NCBI RefSeq assembly: GCF_014207905.1
Contig: NZ_JACHLB010000006.1
Location: forward strand, 1-64,000
Length of the DNA: 64,000 nt
Source of the DNA: Flavobacterium notoginsengisoli
GTDB taxonomy: Bacteria > Bacteroidota > Bacteroidia > Flavobacteriales > Flavobacteriaceae
Direction of reading: 5' to 3'
Made by a program: the position numbers and the translations under genes
Notes under the pieces: model-generated
Seen by the model: only the letters and a program-made list of their open reading frames with translations
Databases searched by the model: none
What the model was told of the DNA's origin: nothing
In this document: positions 41,983 to 50,796 of the stretch, in pieces
Position numbering within the stretch: the stretch's first letter is position 1
Layout: each line of letters begins with the position of its first letter

Positions 41983-43140
41983 TTACTGGCCACTGATAAC
42001 TCTAATAGTGTTCTTCACTTCCTGTGCAATTCGTCTCGCTTCAGCCATATCTTCATTTACAATCGTCACGTGACCCATTTTTCTGAAAGGGCGAGTCTGT
42101 TTTTTACCGTAAATATGTGGCGTAACGCCGTTCCAACCTAAAATGGTTTCGATGTTTTCGTAAACAACATTTCCAGAATGACCTTCGGCACCAACTAAAT
42201 TGACCATAATTCCGGCAACTTTGCTGTCTGTGTTTCCTAAAGGAAGATCTAAGATAGCGCGCAAATGATTTTCGAATTGTGAAGTATAACTTGCTTCGAT
42301 AGAATAATGTCCAGAATTGTGCGGACGTGGAGCAACTTCATTAACTAAAATTTCGTCATCCTGAGTCTGGAACATTTCAACTGCTAAAAGTCCAACGTGA
42401 TTGAAGTTTTCTGAAACCTGCAAAGCAATTGCTCTGGCTTTTTCGGCTACTTTATCGTCGATTCTTGCTGGGCAGATTACGTATTCAACTTGGTTGGCTT
42501 CTGGATGAAATTCCATTTCGACAACCGGATAGGTTTTCATTTCTCCTGAAGGATTTCTAACTACAATTACAGCCAATTCGTTTTTGAACGGAACCATAGT
42601 TTCTGCAATGCATTCTACATTTGGCAAAGTATCTAAATCGGATGCCTGACGAACTATTTTTACGCCGTTTCCGTCATAACCAAATTCGGTGCATTTCCAA
42701 ACGAAAGGCATCTCGACTCCGCTAGATGTGACAGCAGTTTTTAATTTATCTAAATTTTCAAATCTTTCGAAAGGTGCAGTTGGGATATTATTTTTAGCGT
42801 AAAATTCTTTTTGAACGCCTTTATTCTGAATTCCTTTTAAAGTTTTTGGAGAAGGATATATTTTTAAACCTTCGTTTTCCAATTGCGTTAAAGCTTCAAG
42901 ATTTACCAATTCGATTTCGAAAGTCAAAACGTCGACTTGTTTTCCGAAATTATAAACCGTTTCATAGTCCATTAAATCGCCTTGAAAGAATTTGTTGCAG
43001 GCAATTTTACTTGGTGCTTCCTCGCTTGGATCTAGTACGTAAGTTTGTATGTCAAATTTTCTGGTATCAAACAAAAGCATTTTACCTAATTGTCCGCCAC
43101 CTAATATTCCTAATTTAAAATCAGAAGAAAAATAATTCAT
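41983..43140 (-). CDS. purK: 5-(carboxyamino)imidazole ribonucleotide synthase
   Basis: A 385-residue ATP-grasp enzyme that carboxylates AIR with bicarbonate and ATP. The N-terminus MNYFSSDFKLGILGGGQLGKML is right for purK. A longer in-frame start at 43203 lies upstream of the promoter and is rejected. Family blocks EVAPRPHNSGHYSIEAS and the ATP-grasp segment FVWKCTEFGYDGNGVKIV are present. The product feeds PurE just downstream. Confidence 0.95.
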   Translation of the reverse strand: MNYFSSDFKLGILGGGQLGKMLLFDTRKFDIQTYVLDPSEEAPSKIACNKFFQGDLMDYETVYNFGKQVDVLTFEIELVNLEALTQLENEGLKIYPSPKTLKGIQNKGVQKEFYAKNNIPTAPFERFENLDKLKTAVTSSGVEMPFVWKCTEFGYDGNGVKIVRQASDLDTLPNVECIAETMVPFKNELAVIVVRNPSGEMKTYPVVEMEFHPEANQVEYVICPARIDDKVAEKARAIALQVSENFNHVGLLAVEMFQTQDDEILVNEVAPRPHNSGHYSIEASYTSQFENHLRAILDLPLGNTDSKVAGIMVNLVGAEGHSGNVVYENIETILGWNGVTPHIYGKKQTRPFRKMGHVTIVNEDMAEARRIAQEVKNTIRVISGQ

Positions 43141-43157
43141 TTTGTGTTGTGTTTTTG

Positions 43158-43188
43158 CAAAGATACTTTTTAATCTTTTTTCAGCCAA
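43158..43188 (-). promoter_or_regulatory. Promoter of purK
   Basis: On the minus strand TTG (43188-43186), 20 bp, then TATCTTTG (43165-43158). It places the transcript start between the two possible start codons and supports the shorter protein. Confidence 0.82.
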
Positions 43189-43214
43189 AATTTCGTTGAG
43201 CACAAGTTTTTTCC

Positions 43215-43278
43215 GTCACGAATTCACGAATTATTTTTTTATACAGAAAGAGAAAGAAAAAAATCGTGAATTTGTGGC
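43215..43278. repeat. Imperfect palindrome, 'ACGAATTCACGAATT' type
   Basis: Bases 43215-43240 pair with 43257-43278, with mismatches. The words match those in 33229-33308. Confidence 0.6.
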
Positions 43279-43289
43279 TAACAAAAAAA

Positions 43290-43841
43290 CTATTTTATTT
43301 TCTTCAAAACTTCTTTGGCGACGGCTTTGTACGCGGGCGAGTGGTCTCCGAAATCTTTATCGATTATCACTTTGAGTTCAGGATGAATCCAGTCGTAATA
43401 ATTTCCTAGAATATATAAGGTTCTGATGGAATAGGCTTTTGTGGCGACTTTGATATCATTAATCAGCCAGTCGAAAGAAGCTTCGATGCAGTCTTGAAGA
43501 TTTTTTTCAGAAAGTTGAATTCCGTTTTCGTTTTTCTTATAATGTGATTTTACCAAAAGCTGAACGACTTTTGCAACTGGACGCAACGAACTTTCGTCTT
43601 TTAAAATTTTTAGATTCGAACAGAAAAAATCAAGATGAGGTTGGAGCCAGTGTAATTCTTCGTAAGAAACAAATTCTAAAATCCAGCAAGCTTTATGATT
43701 GTTTTTATCTTCGGGCGAAAAGCAAATCGAAACCAACTCACTAAAAAGTGAAGGATTTTCTAGAACATCCTGTGCAGCTTTGAGACGATTTTCTCTATAA
43801 GCATTTACGTAATCCAGTTTTTTTTGTAATTCAGACAGCAT
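43290..43841 (-). CDS. Alpha-helical HEAT-like protein near purK
   Basis: A 183-residue, almost entirely helical protein. Helical segments of about 30 residues repeat (HKACWILEFVSYEELHWLQPHL, TKAYSIRTLYILGNYYDW), in the style of HEAT/ARM repeats. Homologues beside purine genes are often named adenylosuccinate lyase, but the lyase signature is absent and the length is too short. I would call it uncharacterised. Minus strand, upstream of purK, with an AT-rich repeat between. Confidence 0.75.
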   Translation of the reverse strand: MLSELQKKLDYVNAYRENRLKAAQDVLENPSLFSELVSICFSPEDKNNHKACWILEFVSYEELHWLQPHLDFFCSNLKILKDESSLRPVAKVVQLLVKSHYKKNENGIQLSEKNLQDCIEASFDWLINDIKVATKAYSIRTLYILGNYYDWIHPELKVIIDKDFGDHSPAYKAVAKEVLKKIK

Positions 43842-43867
43842 CTTCTTCCAAGTATTTAATTACTTGG

Positions 43868-45967
43868 CTAAAATACGTAATTTAATGAGATAATTCCGTA
43901 AAAGTTTACAGGTAGTCCAGGATAATAAAATCTAGGTTGCGCATTTCCAACGGCTGTTGCGTTTGTCAAAATCATTGAAGCGTATTTTTCGTTCATGACA
44001 TTATTAATTCCTGCATCAAGATGAGCTTTTAAACCTGAAAGAATTTCAAATTGATAACCTGTTTTTAAATTCAGAAGCGAATAAGAATCGGAATAATCGG
44101 CATTGGAATCGTTCATCGGAATTTTATCTGTAAACTGGAAATCGGCAGTAAAATAAAATCCTGAATTTGTGTTTAAAGTAAAACCAGCGCTTGCGGTATT
44201 GGCAGGAACTCCGGTGAGTTTATTTCCAGAGAAATCATTTCCGTTATCAACAAATTCTTTGAATTCATAATTTCCGATGGAAGTTCCAACATAAGAGTTT
44301 AAAGTAAAAACACGATTGATTGGCCAATTGTGATTTAGAGAAATTTCAATTCCTTCATGAAAAGTTTTTCCGGCATTTACACCTTCGTATTGATCGTCTC
44401 CGATTCTTTTGGCAACCAATAAATCTTTAATTTCCATTCGGTAAATGGCAATTTCGGTGTAGAGTTTTTTATTGAAAAAATGCAGTTTTCCGCCCAATTC
44501 GAAATTATAGCCTGTTTCGGGTTTAATGTTGCGATTTATATTTCCTGTTGAGGTTAAAGTTTCTTCGGTTGCTGGAAGAGAAAATCCGCGGCTTACTGAA
44601 AAGTAAAATGTCCGAACTTCATTTGGCTTATAGAGAAAAGAAAGCTGAGGCGAAAAAATTCCATCATAACTATAATGTTCCGTTGGATTATTCGCGGAAG
44701 CGGGAAAATCATTCTGCAAATCAAATTTTGTTTTGTTATAATTCAAACCCGCCTGAATTTCAAAATGTTCCGAAAGTAAAGTCCTGATTTGAGAAAAAAT
44801 ATTGTAAAAATCTCTTTTTTGATCGGTTGCTGTAAGTTGATCGCCTTGCAAACTTCCATTTCCATTATTTTGCTGATATAAGTTTTGAAATGTATTTCCG
44901 CTATAATTATCTCTGAAATATTCCAGACCGGCAATAAATTGATTTTTGATTTTTCCGATTTTAAAATCTCCCGAAAACTGCGTTCTAGCGCCAGAAGCAA
45001 AAGTATATTGACGTAAAATATCAAAAGGTCTTGGTTCGTTGCTGTCTTTATAATTGATAAAAATGGAAGTTGAATTTTTTAAATTTTCATTAATTGAAAA
45101 ATCATAAGCCAATCCTGCCAAAGTCGATTTATATTCTTTAAAACCTTGTGAAGCAACCCAAGTTGGTGCGCCTGCCTGCGGATTATTCTCAAAAGTGCTT
45201 TTATTAATCGAACTCGGAATGTATGCTTTCAAATAAGTGTAATTGGAAAAGTACGTCAACTTGCTGTTTTTCTTTCTGAATAATTCTCCGCCAAGCGTAA
45301 TTCCTTCGCGATTGTAAGCGCTGTTTTCGCGCCAACCGTCGGTTTTTAAATTGTGATAACTCAGATTTAAAGAAGCACTTTTTTTATTCAAATTAAAACC
45401 AACTCTGTTTTTCAATAAACCAAAAGAGCCAAAAACAGAACTGATTTGGGTTTGATAATTTCCTTTATTAAATGTTTGAGGCGAAATCAAAATTGCTCCA
45501 CCTAAACCCGCACCGTAAATACTCGAAAGCGGACCTTTTATTACTTCAATTTGATTAATGTTTTGAAGATCAATATCGTCAATAACCGTTTCGCTGTTTC
45601 CAGATGTCAGTGGAATATTTCCATAAAAAGCCCTGATTTTATTTGTTCCGTAGGGTGTTCTTGCACCAATTCCACGAATCGAAATTCGGGTTGTTGTGAT
45701 ATTCGAAGATTGCATAAAAACGCCCGGAATCGTATTGATAACATTGCTAATATCTGTAGCGTTATTTCGAAGCAATTCTTTTTCAGATAAAACGCCAATA
45801 GAAGCAGGGCTATTCTGTAAATCCCGATTAATATGAAGTGGACTAATTAAAACCTCGTTTAGTTTTTGAGTTTTGGTAGAATCAATATTTTGGATTTTCT
45901 TTTCTTGTGCCAAACTATTTTTAGAAATAAAAAGAACAGAAAGAAGGAAATACTTTTTTAAAATCAT
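43868..45967 (-). CDS. TonB-dependent receptor, YncD/PqqU-like
   Basis: A 699-residue outer-membrane receptor with signal peptide, a plug (about 45-165: ISRIGIGARTPYGTNK-like region, then IEVIKGPLSSIYGAGLGGAIL) and a barrel ending in an aromatic residue (NYVF). Some barrel segments resemble what I remember of E. coli YncD (PqqU), which imports PQQ: NAGKTFHEGIEI, GVPANTASAGF, and a terminal region with KYASMIL and PRFYYPG. The next gene but one upstream encodes a PQQ-type dehydrogenase on the same strand. A carrier for PQQ is thus a reasonable inference, not a demonstration. Confidence 0.83.
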   Translation of the reverse strand: MILKKYFLLSVLFISKNSLAQEKKIQNIDSTKTQKLNEVLISPLHINRDLQNSPASIGVLSEKELLRNNATDISNVINTIPGVFMQSSNITTTRISIRGIGARTPYGTNKIRAFYGNIPLTSGNSETVIDDIDLQNINQIEVIKGPLSSIYGAGLGGAILISPQTFNKGNYQTQISSVFGSFGLLKNRVGFNLNKKSASLNLSYHNLKTDGWRENSAYNREGITLGGELFRKKNSKLTYFSNYTYLKAYIPSSINKSTFENNPQAGAPTWVASQGFKEYKSTLAGLAYDFSINENLKNSTSIFINYKDSNEPRPFDILRQYTFASGARTQFSGDFKIGKIKNQFIAGLEYFRDNYSGNTFQNLYQQNNGNGSLQGDQLTATDQKRDFYNIFSQIRTLLSEHFEIQAGLNYNKTKFDLQNDFPASANNPTEHYSYDGIFSPQLSFLYKPNEVRTFYFSVSRGFSLPATEETLTSTGNINRNIKPETGYNFELGGKLHFFNKKLYTEIAIYRMEIKDLLVAKRIGDDQYEGVNAGKTFHEGIEISLNHNWPINRVFTLNSYVGTSIGNYEFKEFVDNGNDFSGNKLTGVPANTASAGFTLNTNSGFYFTADFQFTDKIPMNDSNADYSDSYSLLNLKTGYQFEILSGLKAHLDAGINNVMNEKYASMILTNATAVGNAQPRFYYPGLPVNFYGIISLNYVF

Positions 45968-45979
45968 AAAAGGGCGATG

Positions 45980-46363
45980 TTATTTGTGATCAATGTTTAT
46001 ATATCCAAGCCAAAATCTGTTTGTTTTGTCTTTAGGATAATCTCTCTTACAAATTTCAGATCCTATTTTACTTAATTTTTTATCTGCTTGATTTTCAATT
46101 TTAATAGTGTAAATAGAGTCGTTTTTGTATTTACCAACTTTATCCATTAATTCTCTAGGACATTCTTGTATAATAAATACAACTTCACCTTTTATATGAC
46201 TTTTTTCTTGTAATTCAAATTTTAATAAACCATATGATTTTTGGGAACTACAATATGCAGGAGTTTTACTTGTATTGTAATCTATTAATTTCGCTTTATA
46301 AATTTGAGCAAAAAACAGATTAGGAATTAGAATTATTATCGCAATATAAAGCGTTCTTTTCAT
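45980..46363 (-). CDS. Small exported protein upstream of the receptor
   Basis: A 127-residue protein with a signal peptide ending at FFAQ, started at the ATG at 46363; a start at 46423 would put 20 residues before the signal. The mature part (about 105 residues) has two Cys (CSSQKS and QECPRE) and a further Cys (EICKRD), but no family I know. It is twelve bases upstream of the TonB receptor and likely co-transcribed. Confidence 0.65.
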   Translation of the reverse strand: MKRTLYIAIIILIPNLFFAQIYKAKLIDYNTSKTPAYCSSQKSYGLLKFELQEKSHIKGEVVFIIQECPRELMDKVGKYKNDSIYTIKIENQADKKLSKIGSEICKRDYPKDKTNRFWLGYINIDHK

Positions 46364-46390
46364 ATTAAGTTTTGATTGTAGTTTTATTTT

Positions 46391-46485
46391 AACACATAGA
46401 AACATAGTCATTGATTGAGGCAAAAAAGGCGTTTCGAGTTTTCAAGTAACTTCTTTTTAAACAAAAATCTATGTCTCTATGTGTT
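46391..46485. repeat. Inverted repeat, 'CACATAGAAACATAG' family, copy 2
   Basis: Arms 46391-46407 and 46469-46485 pair with one mismatch. The left arm is identical to that of copy 1 at 34190. Confidence 0.85.
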
Positions 46486-46533
46486 TAAAAATCTTTTTAC
46501 AGATTGGAATTTGGAATTTCAAAAATTGGAATT

Positions 46534-47814
46534 TTATTTAGTTGTTACCTTCCAAATCGTATTTCCGCTATCATCATTTACCAAAAGCGATCCATCATTC
46601 ATAACAGTAACCGCAACCGGACGTCCGTAAACTTCCGCTTTATCATTATCAGAAATAAAACCAGTTAAAAAATCTTCTGGCTTTCCTGAAGGTTTTCCAT
46701 CTTTAAAAGGAACAAACAATACTTTGTAACCCGAAATTACAGATCGGTTCCAGGAACCATGCTGACCTACAAAAGCGCCATTTCTGTATTTTGCAGGAAA
46801 AGCATCTTTAGTGTAAAAAGCCAATCCTAAAGAAGCAGTGTGCGCACCAACCGGAACATCGGGAACAATAGCTCTTTTTATCAAATCTTTTGGTTCGCCT
46901 TTGTCTTTCCATCTTGGATCAGGAATACTTCCAAAATACGAATAAGGCCATCCATAAAAACCGCCTCTTTTTACACTCGTAATATAATCTGGAACCAAAT
47001 CATCGCCAAGTTCATCTCTTTCATTTACCGCTGTCCAAAGTTCTTTTTTGTTGGCTGGATTCCAATCCATTCCCATTGGGTTTCTAAGGCCTTCCGCATA
47101 AATTTTTTCGCTGGTTCCATCAGGATTAATTTCTAAAATTGCCGCACGGCGAATTTCTTTATCCATTCCGTTTTCTCCAACATTACTTCCTGAACCAACA
47201 CCAATATAAATTTTTGTTCCTTCAGGATTTGCAAGCAAACTTCTTGTCCAGTGATTGTTGTATCCGCCAGCAGGAAGTTCGACAATTTTAGTTCCCTGAG
47301 TTTCTAATTTTAAAGGAGCATTTTTATATGGATAACGGTAAAGTCCATCAGTATTTGCAATGTAAAAAAAGTCTTTAAGAATTAGCATTCCCAAAGGTCT
47401 GTTTAAACCAGAAATAAAAACTTCGCGAGTTTCATATTTTCCGTCTTTATCCTTGTCGCGCAAAACTATAATTTGGTTTTTGCTTGTTCTGGTTCCGCTT
47501 TCAACAACAAAAATATCATTGTTCGGACCGATATAACTCCAACGTGGATTGCTAAATCCGTCGGCAAATTTTGTAACTGTAAAACCTTCCGGTGCTTTTG
47601 GTGTTTTGCCTTCCGGCCAGCCTATAACTTTACTGTTCTTTGTTTTTGATTCAGTTGCGTAGGGAGGAGGAAGTGTAATGTCTCCGATAGCCGTTTTTAC
47701 AACATTTCCCGGCTGTTTGGCAAGTGCTTCTTTTTCTTCTTTTTTTACTTGTCCGTTGCAGGAAGTCATTAAAGCTAATAACGGAATTGAAAACAGGATT
47801 AACGATTTTTTCAT
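46534..47814 (-). CDS. PQQ-type sugar (sorbosone/glucose) dehydrogenase, lipoprotein
   Basis: A 426-residue lipoprotein; the lipobox is ALMTSC with acylated Cys at 19, followed by NGQVKKEEK. The body has the propeller pattern of soluble-glucose-dehydrogenase-like enzymes: FVVESGTRTS, RPLGMLI, AGGYNNHWTRSLL (with the His expected in catalysis), RNPMGMDW, ELGDDLVPDYI and QHGSWNRS. Such enzymes use PQQ and Ca2+. Sugar preference is unknown. No PQQ biosynthesis gene is near; the TonB receptor two genes downstream may bring the cofactor in. Confidence 0.87.
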   Translation of the reverse strand: MKKSLILFSIPLLALMTSCNGQVKKEEKEALAKQPGNVVKTAIGDITLPPPYATESKTKNSKVIGWPEGKTPKAPEGFTVTKFADGFSNPRWSYIGPNNDIFVVESGTRTSKNQIIVLRDKDKDGKYETREVFISGLNRPLGMLILKDFFYIANTDGLYRYPYKNAPLKLETQGTKIVELPAGGYNNHWTRSLLANPEGTKIYIGVGSGSNVGENGMDKEIRRAAILEINPDGTSEKIYAEGLRNPMGMDWNPANKKELWTAVNERDELGDDLVPDYITSVKRGGFYGWPYSYFGSIPDPRWKDKGEPKDLIKRAIVPDVPVGAHTASLGLAFYTKDAFPAKYRNGAFVGQHGSWNRSVISGYKVLFVPFKDGKPSGKPEDFLTGFISDNDKAEVYGRPVAVTVMNDGSLLVNDDSGNTIWKVTTK

Positions 47815-47970
47815 TGGTTTTTTGGAGTTAAATAATTATATCATAACAATTTACTCAAATTTAAAATAGCCTAAAAGACTGCTTTGTAAATATTAACTGA
47901 TATTTAACATTCGTGAAAAAATAATATAGATACAGTCCATTTTGATGTAAGCTGTTAAGTTCTAATTCTG

Positions 47971-47978
47971 TATCTTTG
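47971..47978 (+). promoter_or_regulatory. -7 box of hpt
   Basis: TATCTTTG matches the -7 consensus and leaves a leader of about 20 nt to the ATG at 48003. An in-frame TTG at 47976 lies inside this box, which rules it out as start. Confidence 0.55.
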
Positions 47979-48002
47979 TCCATTATTTTAAAAAGAAAAA
48001 TA

Positions 48003-48533
48003 ATGATACAACTTCACGATAAACAATTTGTTCCGTTTATTTCGGCTAAAGAAATTGATTTTGCTTTAACCAAATTAGTGGCTCAGGTAGAAGACGATTT
48101 TGGAGATCATACACCAATTTTTATTGGAGTTTTGAATGGTGCTTTTATGGTCGTGTCAGATTTTCTGAAAAAATATAAAAAGCCATGCGAGGTTTCATTT
48201 ATCAAAATGGCATCGTATGAAGGAACTGAAACAACAAATTCGGTTAAAGAATTAATCGGAATCAATCAGGATTTGTCTGGAAGAACCGTAATTATCATTG
48301 AAGATATTATCGATACCGGAAACACAATCGAAGAATTGAAGCATTTGTTTAAAGCACAAAATGTAAAGCATTTTAAAATTGCAACATTGTTCTTTAAACC
48401 AGAAGCATATAAAAAAGACATTAAAATAGATTATATCGGAATTCGTATTCCGAACAAATTTATTGTCGGTTATGGTTTAGACTACGATGGTTTAGGGCGA
48501 AACCTAACTGAGATTTACAAATTAGCAGAATAA
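48003..48533 (+). CDS. hpt: Hypoxanthine phosphoribosyltransferase
   Basis: A 176-residue purine salvage enzyme making IMP or GMP from hypoxanthine or guanine and PRPP. The PRPP loop is VIIIEDIIDTGNTIEE, the pyrophosphate loop region is FIGVLNGAF, and FIKMASY and YIGIRIPNKFIVGYGLDYD are as in the family. Start at 48003 was chosen because the alternative lies in the promoter. adk follows after 66 bases. Confidence 0.94.
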   Translation: MIQLHDKQFVPFISAKEIDFALTKLVAQVEDDFGDHTPIFIGVLNGAFMVVSDFLKKYKKPCEVSFIKMASYEGTETTNSVKELIGINQDLSGRTVIIIEDIIDTGNTIEELKHLFKAQNVKHFKIATLFFKPEAYKKDIKIDYIGIRIPNKFIVGYGLDYDGLGRNLTEIYKLAE

Positions 48534-48599
48534 CAAAACACAACTATATATTCATTTTAAAACTTCTGAAAGACAGAAGTAACAACACTCATTTCAATT

Positions 48600-49172
48600 A
48601 TGATTAACATCGTTTTATTTGGAAAGCCTGGTGCAGGAAAAGGAACTCAGGCAGAATTTTTAAAAGAAAAATACAATTTAACACACCTTTCAACAGGAGA
48701 TATTTTTCGTTTCAATTTAAAAAATGATACTGAACTAGGAAAAAAAGCAAGAGTTTTTATGGACAATGGAGAATTAGTTCCTTGCGAAGTAACAACTGCA
48801 ATGTTAATTGATGAGGTAAAAAAACACCCTGATACAGCAGGATTTTTGTTCGACGGTTACCCAAGAACAATCAATCAGGCAGAAGCTTTAGATAAATTTT
48901 TGCCAACAATTGGTTCTAGCGTAACAGCAACAATCGCTTTAGAAGCTGATGACGAAATTTTAGTAGCACGTCTATTAGAAAGAGGAAAAACAAGCGGAAG
49001 AGCAGATGATCAGGACGAAGAAAAAATTCGTGTGAGATATCAGGAATACAATGAAAAAACAGCTCCGTTAATCGATTACTATAAAGCACAGAATAAATTT
49101 CACGCTGTAAACGGTATCGGAGAAATAAAAGATATTACAGAGCGCTTAACGTCAGTTATAGATAATTTGTAG
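48600..49172 (+). CDS. adk: Adenylate kinase
   Basis: A 190-residue enzyme converting AMP and ATP to two ADP. The P-loop is GKPGAGKGTQ (residues 7-16), then HLSTGDIFR, the AMP-binding FDGYPRTINQAEAL, and LLERGKTSGRADD for the LID. The LID is of the short, non-zinc form. It follows hpt, making a purine salvage pair. A repeat unit starts at its stop codon. Confidence 0.97.
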   Translation: MINIVLFGKPGAGKGTQAEFLKEKYNLTHLSTGDIFRFNLKNDTELGKKARVFMDNGELVPCEVTTAMLIDEVKKHPDTAGFLFDGYPRTINQAEALDKFLPTIGSSVTATIALEADDEILVARLLERGKTSGRADDQDEEKIRVRYQEYNEKTAPLIDYYKAQNKFHAVNGIGEIKDITERLTSVIDNL

Positions 49173-49318
49173 AAGCTTTTTCCAGCTGTACGTTACTAGT
49201 CCTCGCTAAAAAAACTATTTTTCCAAACCATAAAACGAGCTTCTTTCAGTCGCTGTTTTCTGGCAGGAAAAATTAGTTTTTTTAGCTCCGGGCTATTCAC
49301 TTCCATCTGGGCTATTTA
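49172..49318. repeat. Intergenic repeat related to the 31239 repeat, copy 3
   Basis: It carries CGTTACTAGTCCTCGCT, matching CGTTACAAGTCCTCGCT of copy 2, and ends in CCGGGCTATTCACTTCCATCT. It contains a long inverted repeat (49205-49224 with 49266-49286) that differs by one inserted base. Confidence 0.72.
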
Positions 49319-49373
49319 GATTACGATTACAAATTACAATAACGAGACTATTTTATAACGAATCCCCTATCAA

Positions 49374-50648
49374 TTGGAAATACTAATAATATTTTTTCTA
49401 ATTCTACTAAACGGAGTTTTCTCCATGTCTGAAATCGCTTTGATTTCGGCCCGTAAAAACAGGCTTGAAACCGCTGCGAAAAAAGGAAATAAAAGTGCTA
49501 AAACAGCACTCGATCTAGCCAATTCCCCAAACAAGTTTTTATCTACAGTTCAAATCGGAATTACCTTAATCGGTATTTTGACAGGTATTTATTCTGGAGA
49601 TAAAATTACTGCAGATGTTGAGGTTTTTGTAGCAGGTTTTGCAGTATTAAAACCTTACGCACATTCCATCGCAGTTGGAATTGTGGTTGTAGTTTTAACT
49701 TTCTTCTCATTGGTTTTAGGAGAATTACTTCCAAAACGAATCGGATTAAATTATCCGGAAGCAATTGCTAAAATGGTAGCAATGCCAATGAAAGTCATTT
49801 CGATTATCACGGCGCCTTTTATTTGGCTGTTAACTTCTTCAACAGATTTCTTGTTGAATGTTTTTCAGATCAAACCAACCGCTGACGGAAAAGTAACCGA
49901 AGAAGAAATTAAAGCCATCATTAAAGAAGGAACCGAAGTTGGTGAAGTTCAGGAAATTGAACAAGATATTGTGGAACGTGTTTTCCATATTGGAGATAGA
50001 AAAGTAAGTTCGTTAATGACACACCGTAAATCGGTTGACATGTTGCCTTTAAAAGCAGATAAAGCTAAAATTAAAGAATTGGTTGTTCAGGATTTACACG
50101 CCGTTTATCCGGTTTACAATGATAACTATGATGATATAGTTGGAGTTGCAACTCTAAAAAATATATTTGCGAATATTGAAAACGATAATTTCGATTTTTC
50201 GTCGATTATAACTGATGCGCCTTATTTAATGGAGCAGACTACGGCTTATAAAGCTTTGGAAAACTTCAAGAAAACAGGAATTCATTACGCTTTAGTTTCA
50301 GATGAATATGGCGTTTTTCAAGGTATGATTACGTTGAATGATATTCTAGAAGCTTTAGTTGGAGATGCATCAGAATTTTACAAAGATGAATTTCAGCTTA
50401 TAGAAAGAGAAGACGGTTCATGGCTGGTTGACGGACATTATTCGTTACACGATTTCTTAACGTATTTCGAGTTAGACGAATTAACAAACGATTACGAAGT
50501 AAACACCGTAAGCGGAATGATTATGACGGAGCTTTCTCATATTCCAAAAGAAGGAGAAAAGTTAGTTTGGCAGAAATTTGTCCTTGAAGTGATCGACATG
50601 GACGGCGTTAAGATTGATAAAGTGCTTGTAAGAGCATTGAAAGAATAA
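49374..50648 (+). CDS. CNNM/CorC-family membrane protein with CBS domains
   Basis: A 424-residue protein. The DUF21 domain has four hydrophobic helices with FSMSEIALISARKNRLE at the start. Two CBS domains follow (VEEDHIGDRKVSS-like HRKSVDMLPL and HAVYPVYNDNYDDIVG, then TAYKALENFKKTGIHYALVSDEYG). The C-terminal CorC/HlyC domain has DGSWLVDGHYSLHDFL. Homologues export or regulate Mg2+ and other ions; the name hemolysin is historical. The start is TTG at 49374. Confidence 0.9.
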   Translation: MEILIIFFLILLNGVFSMSEIALISARKNRLETAAKKGNKSAKTALDLANSPNKFLSTVQIGITLIGILTGIYSGDKITADVEVFVAGFAVLKPYAHSIAVGIVVVVLTFFSLVLGELLPKRIGLNYPEAIAKMVAMPMKVISIITAPFIWLLTSSTDFLLNVFQIKPTADGKVTEEEIKAIIKEGTEVGEVQEIEQDIVERVFHIGDRKVSSLMTHRKSVDMLPLKADKAKIKELVVQDLHAVYPVYNDNYDDIVGVATLKNIFANIENDNFDFSSIITDAPYLMEQTTAYKALENFKKTGIHYALVSDEYGVFQGMITLNDILEALVGDASEFYKDEFQLIEREDGSWLVDGHYSLHDFLTYFELDELTNDYEVNTVSGMIMTELSHIPKEGEKLVWQKFVLEVIDMDGVKIDKVLVRALKE

Positions 50649-50655
50649 AAAATAA

Positions 50656-50787
50656 AGTTTACAGTCACAGTTTACAGTCGCAGTTTGCGCTGGAAATTTT
50701 GACTAAAATTGAATAAAAATAAATTATAGTTTTCAGTTAAAGTTTTCGGTCACATTGCATACTGAAAACTGCGACTGCGACTGAATA
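50656..50787. repeat. Short-word repeats, 'ACAGTCGCAGTTT' / 'ACTGAAAACTGCGACTG'
   Basis: Direct copies of ACAGT(C/T)(A/G)CAGTTT-like words at 50660-50685 face an inverted set (ACTGAAAACTGCGACTG) at 50760-50780. The same words recur near 41148 and 41687. Together they can pair across the gap before obgE. Confidence 0.6.
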
Positions 50788-50796
50788 CTTAGAAAA

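Noticed and set aside
43141..43203. Longer start for purK
   Set aside because: A good promoter (43158-43188) lies between the two starts, so the longer one would not be transcribed.
43142..43375. Open frame running antisense into purK's leader
   Set aside because: It covers the purK promoter and a repeat, and overlaps the end of a real gene on the other strand.
47976..48002. TTG start for hpt
   Set aside because: The TTG is part of the -7 box; the ATG at 48003 fits family length.
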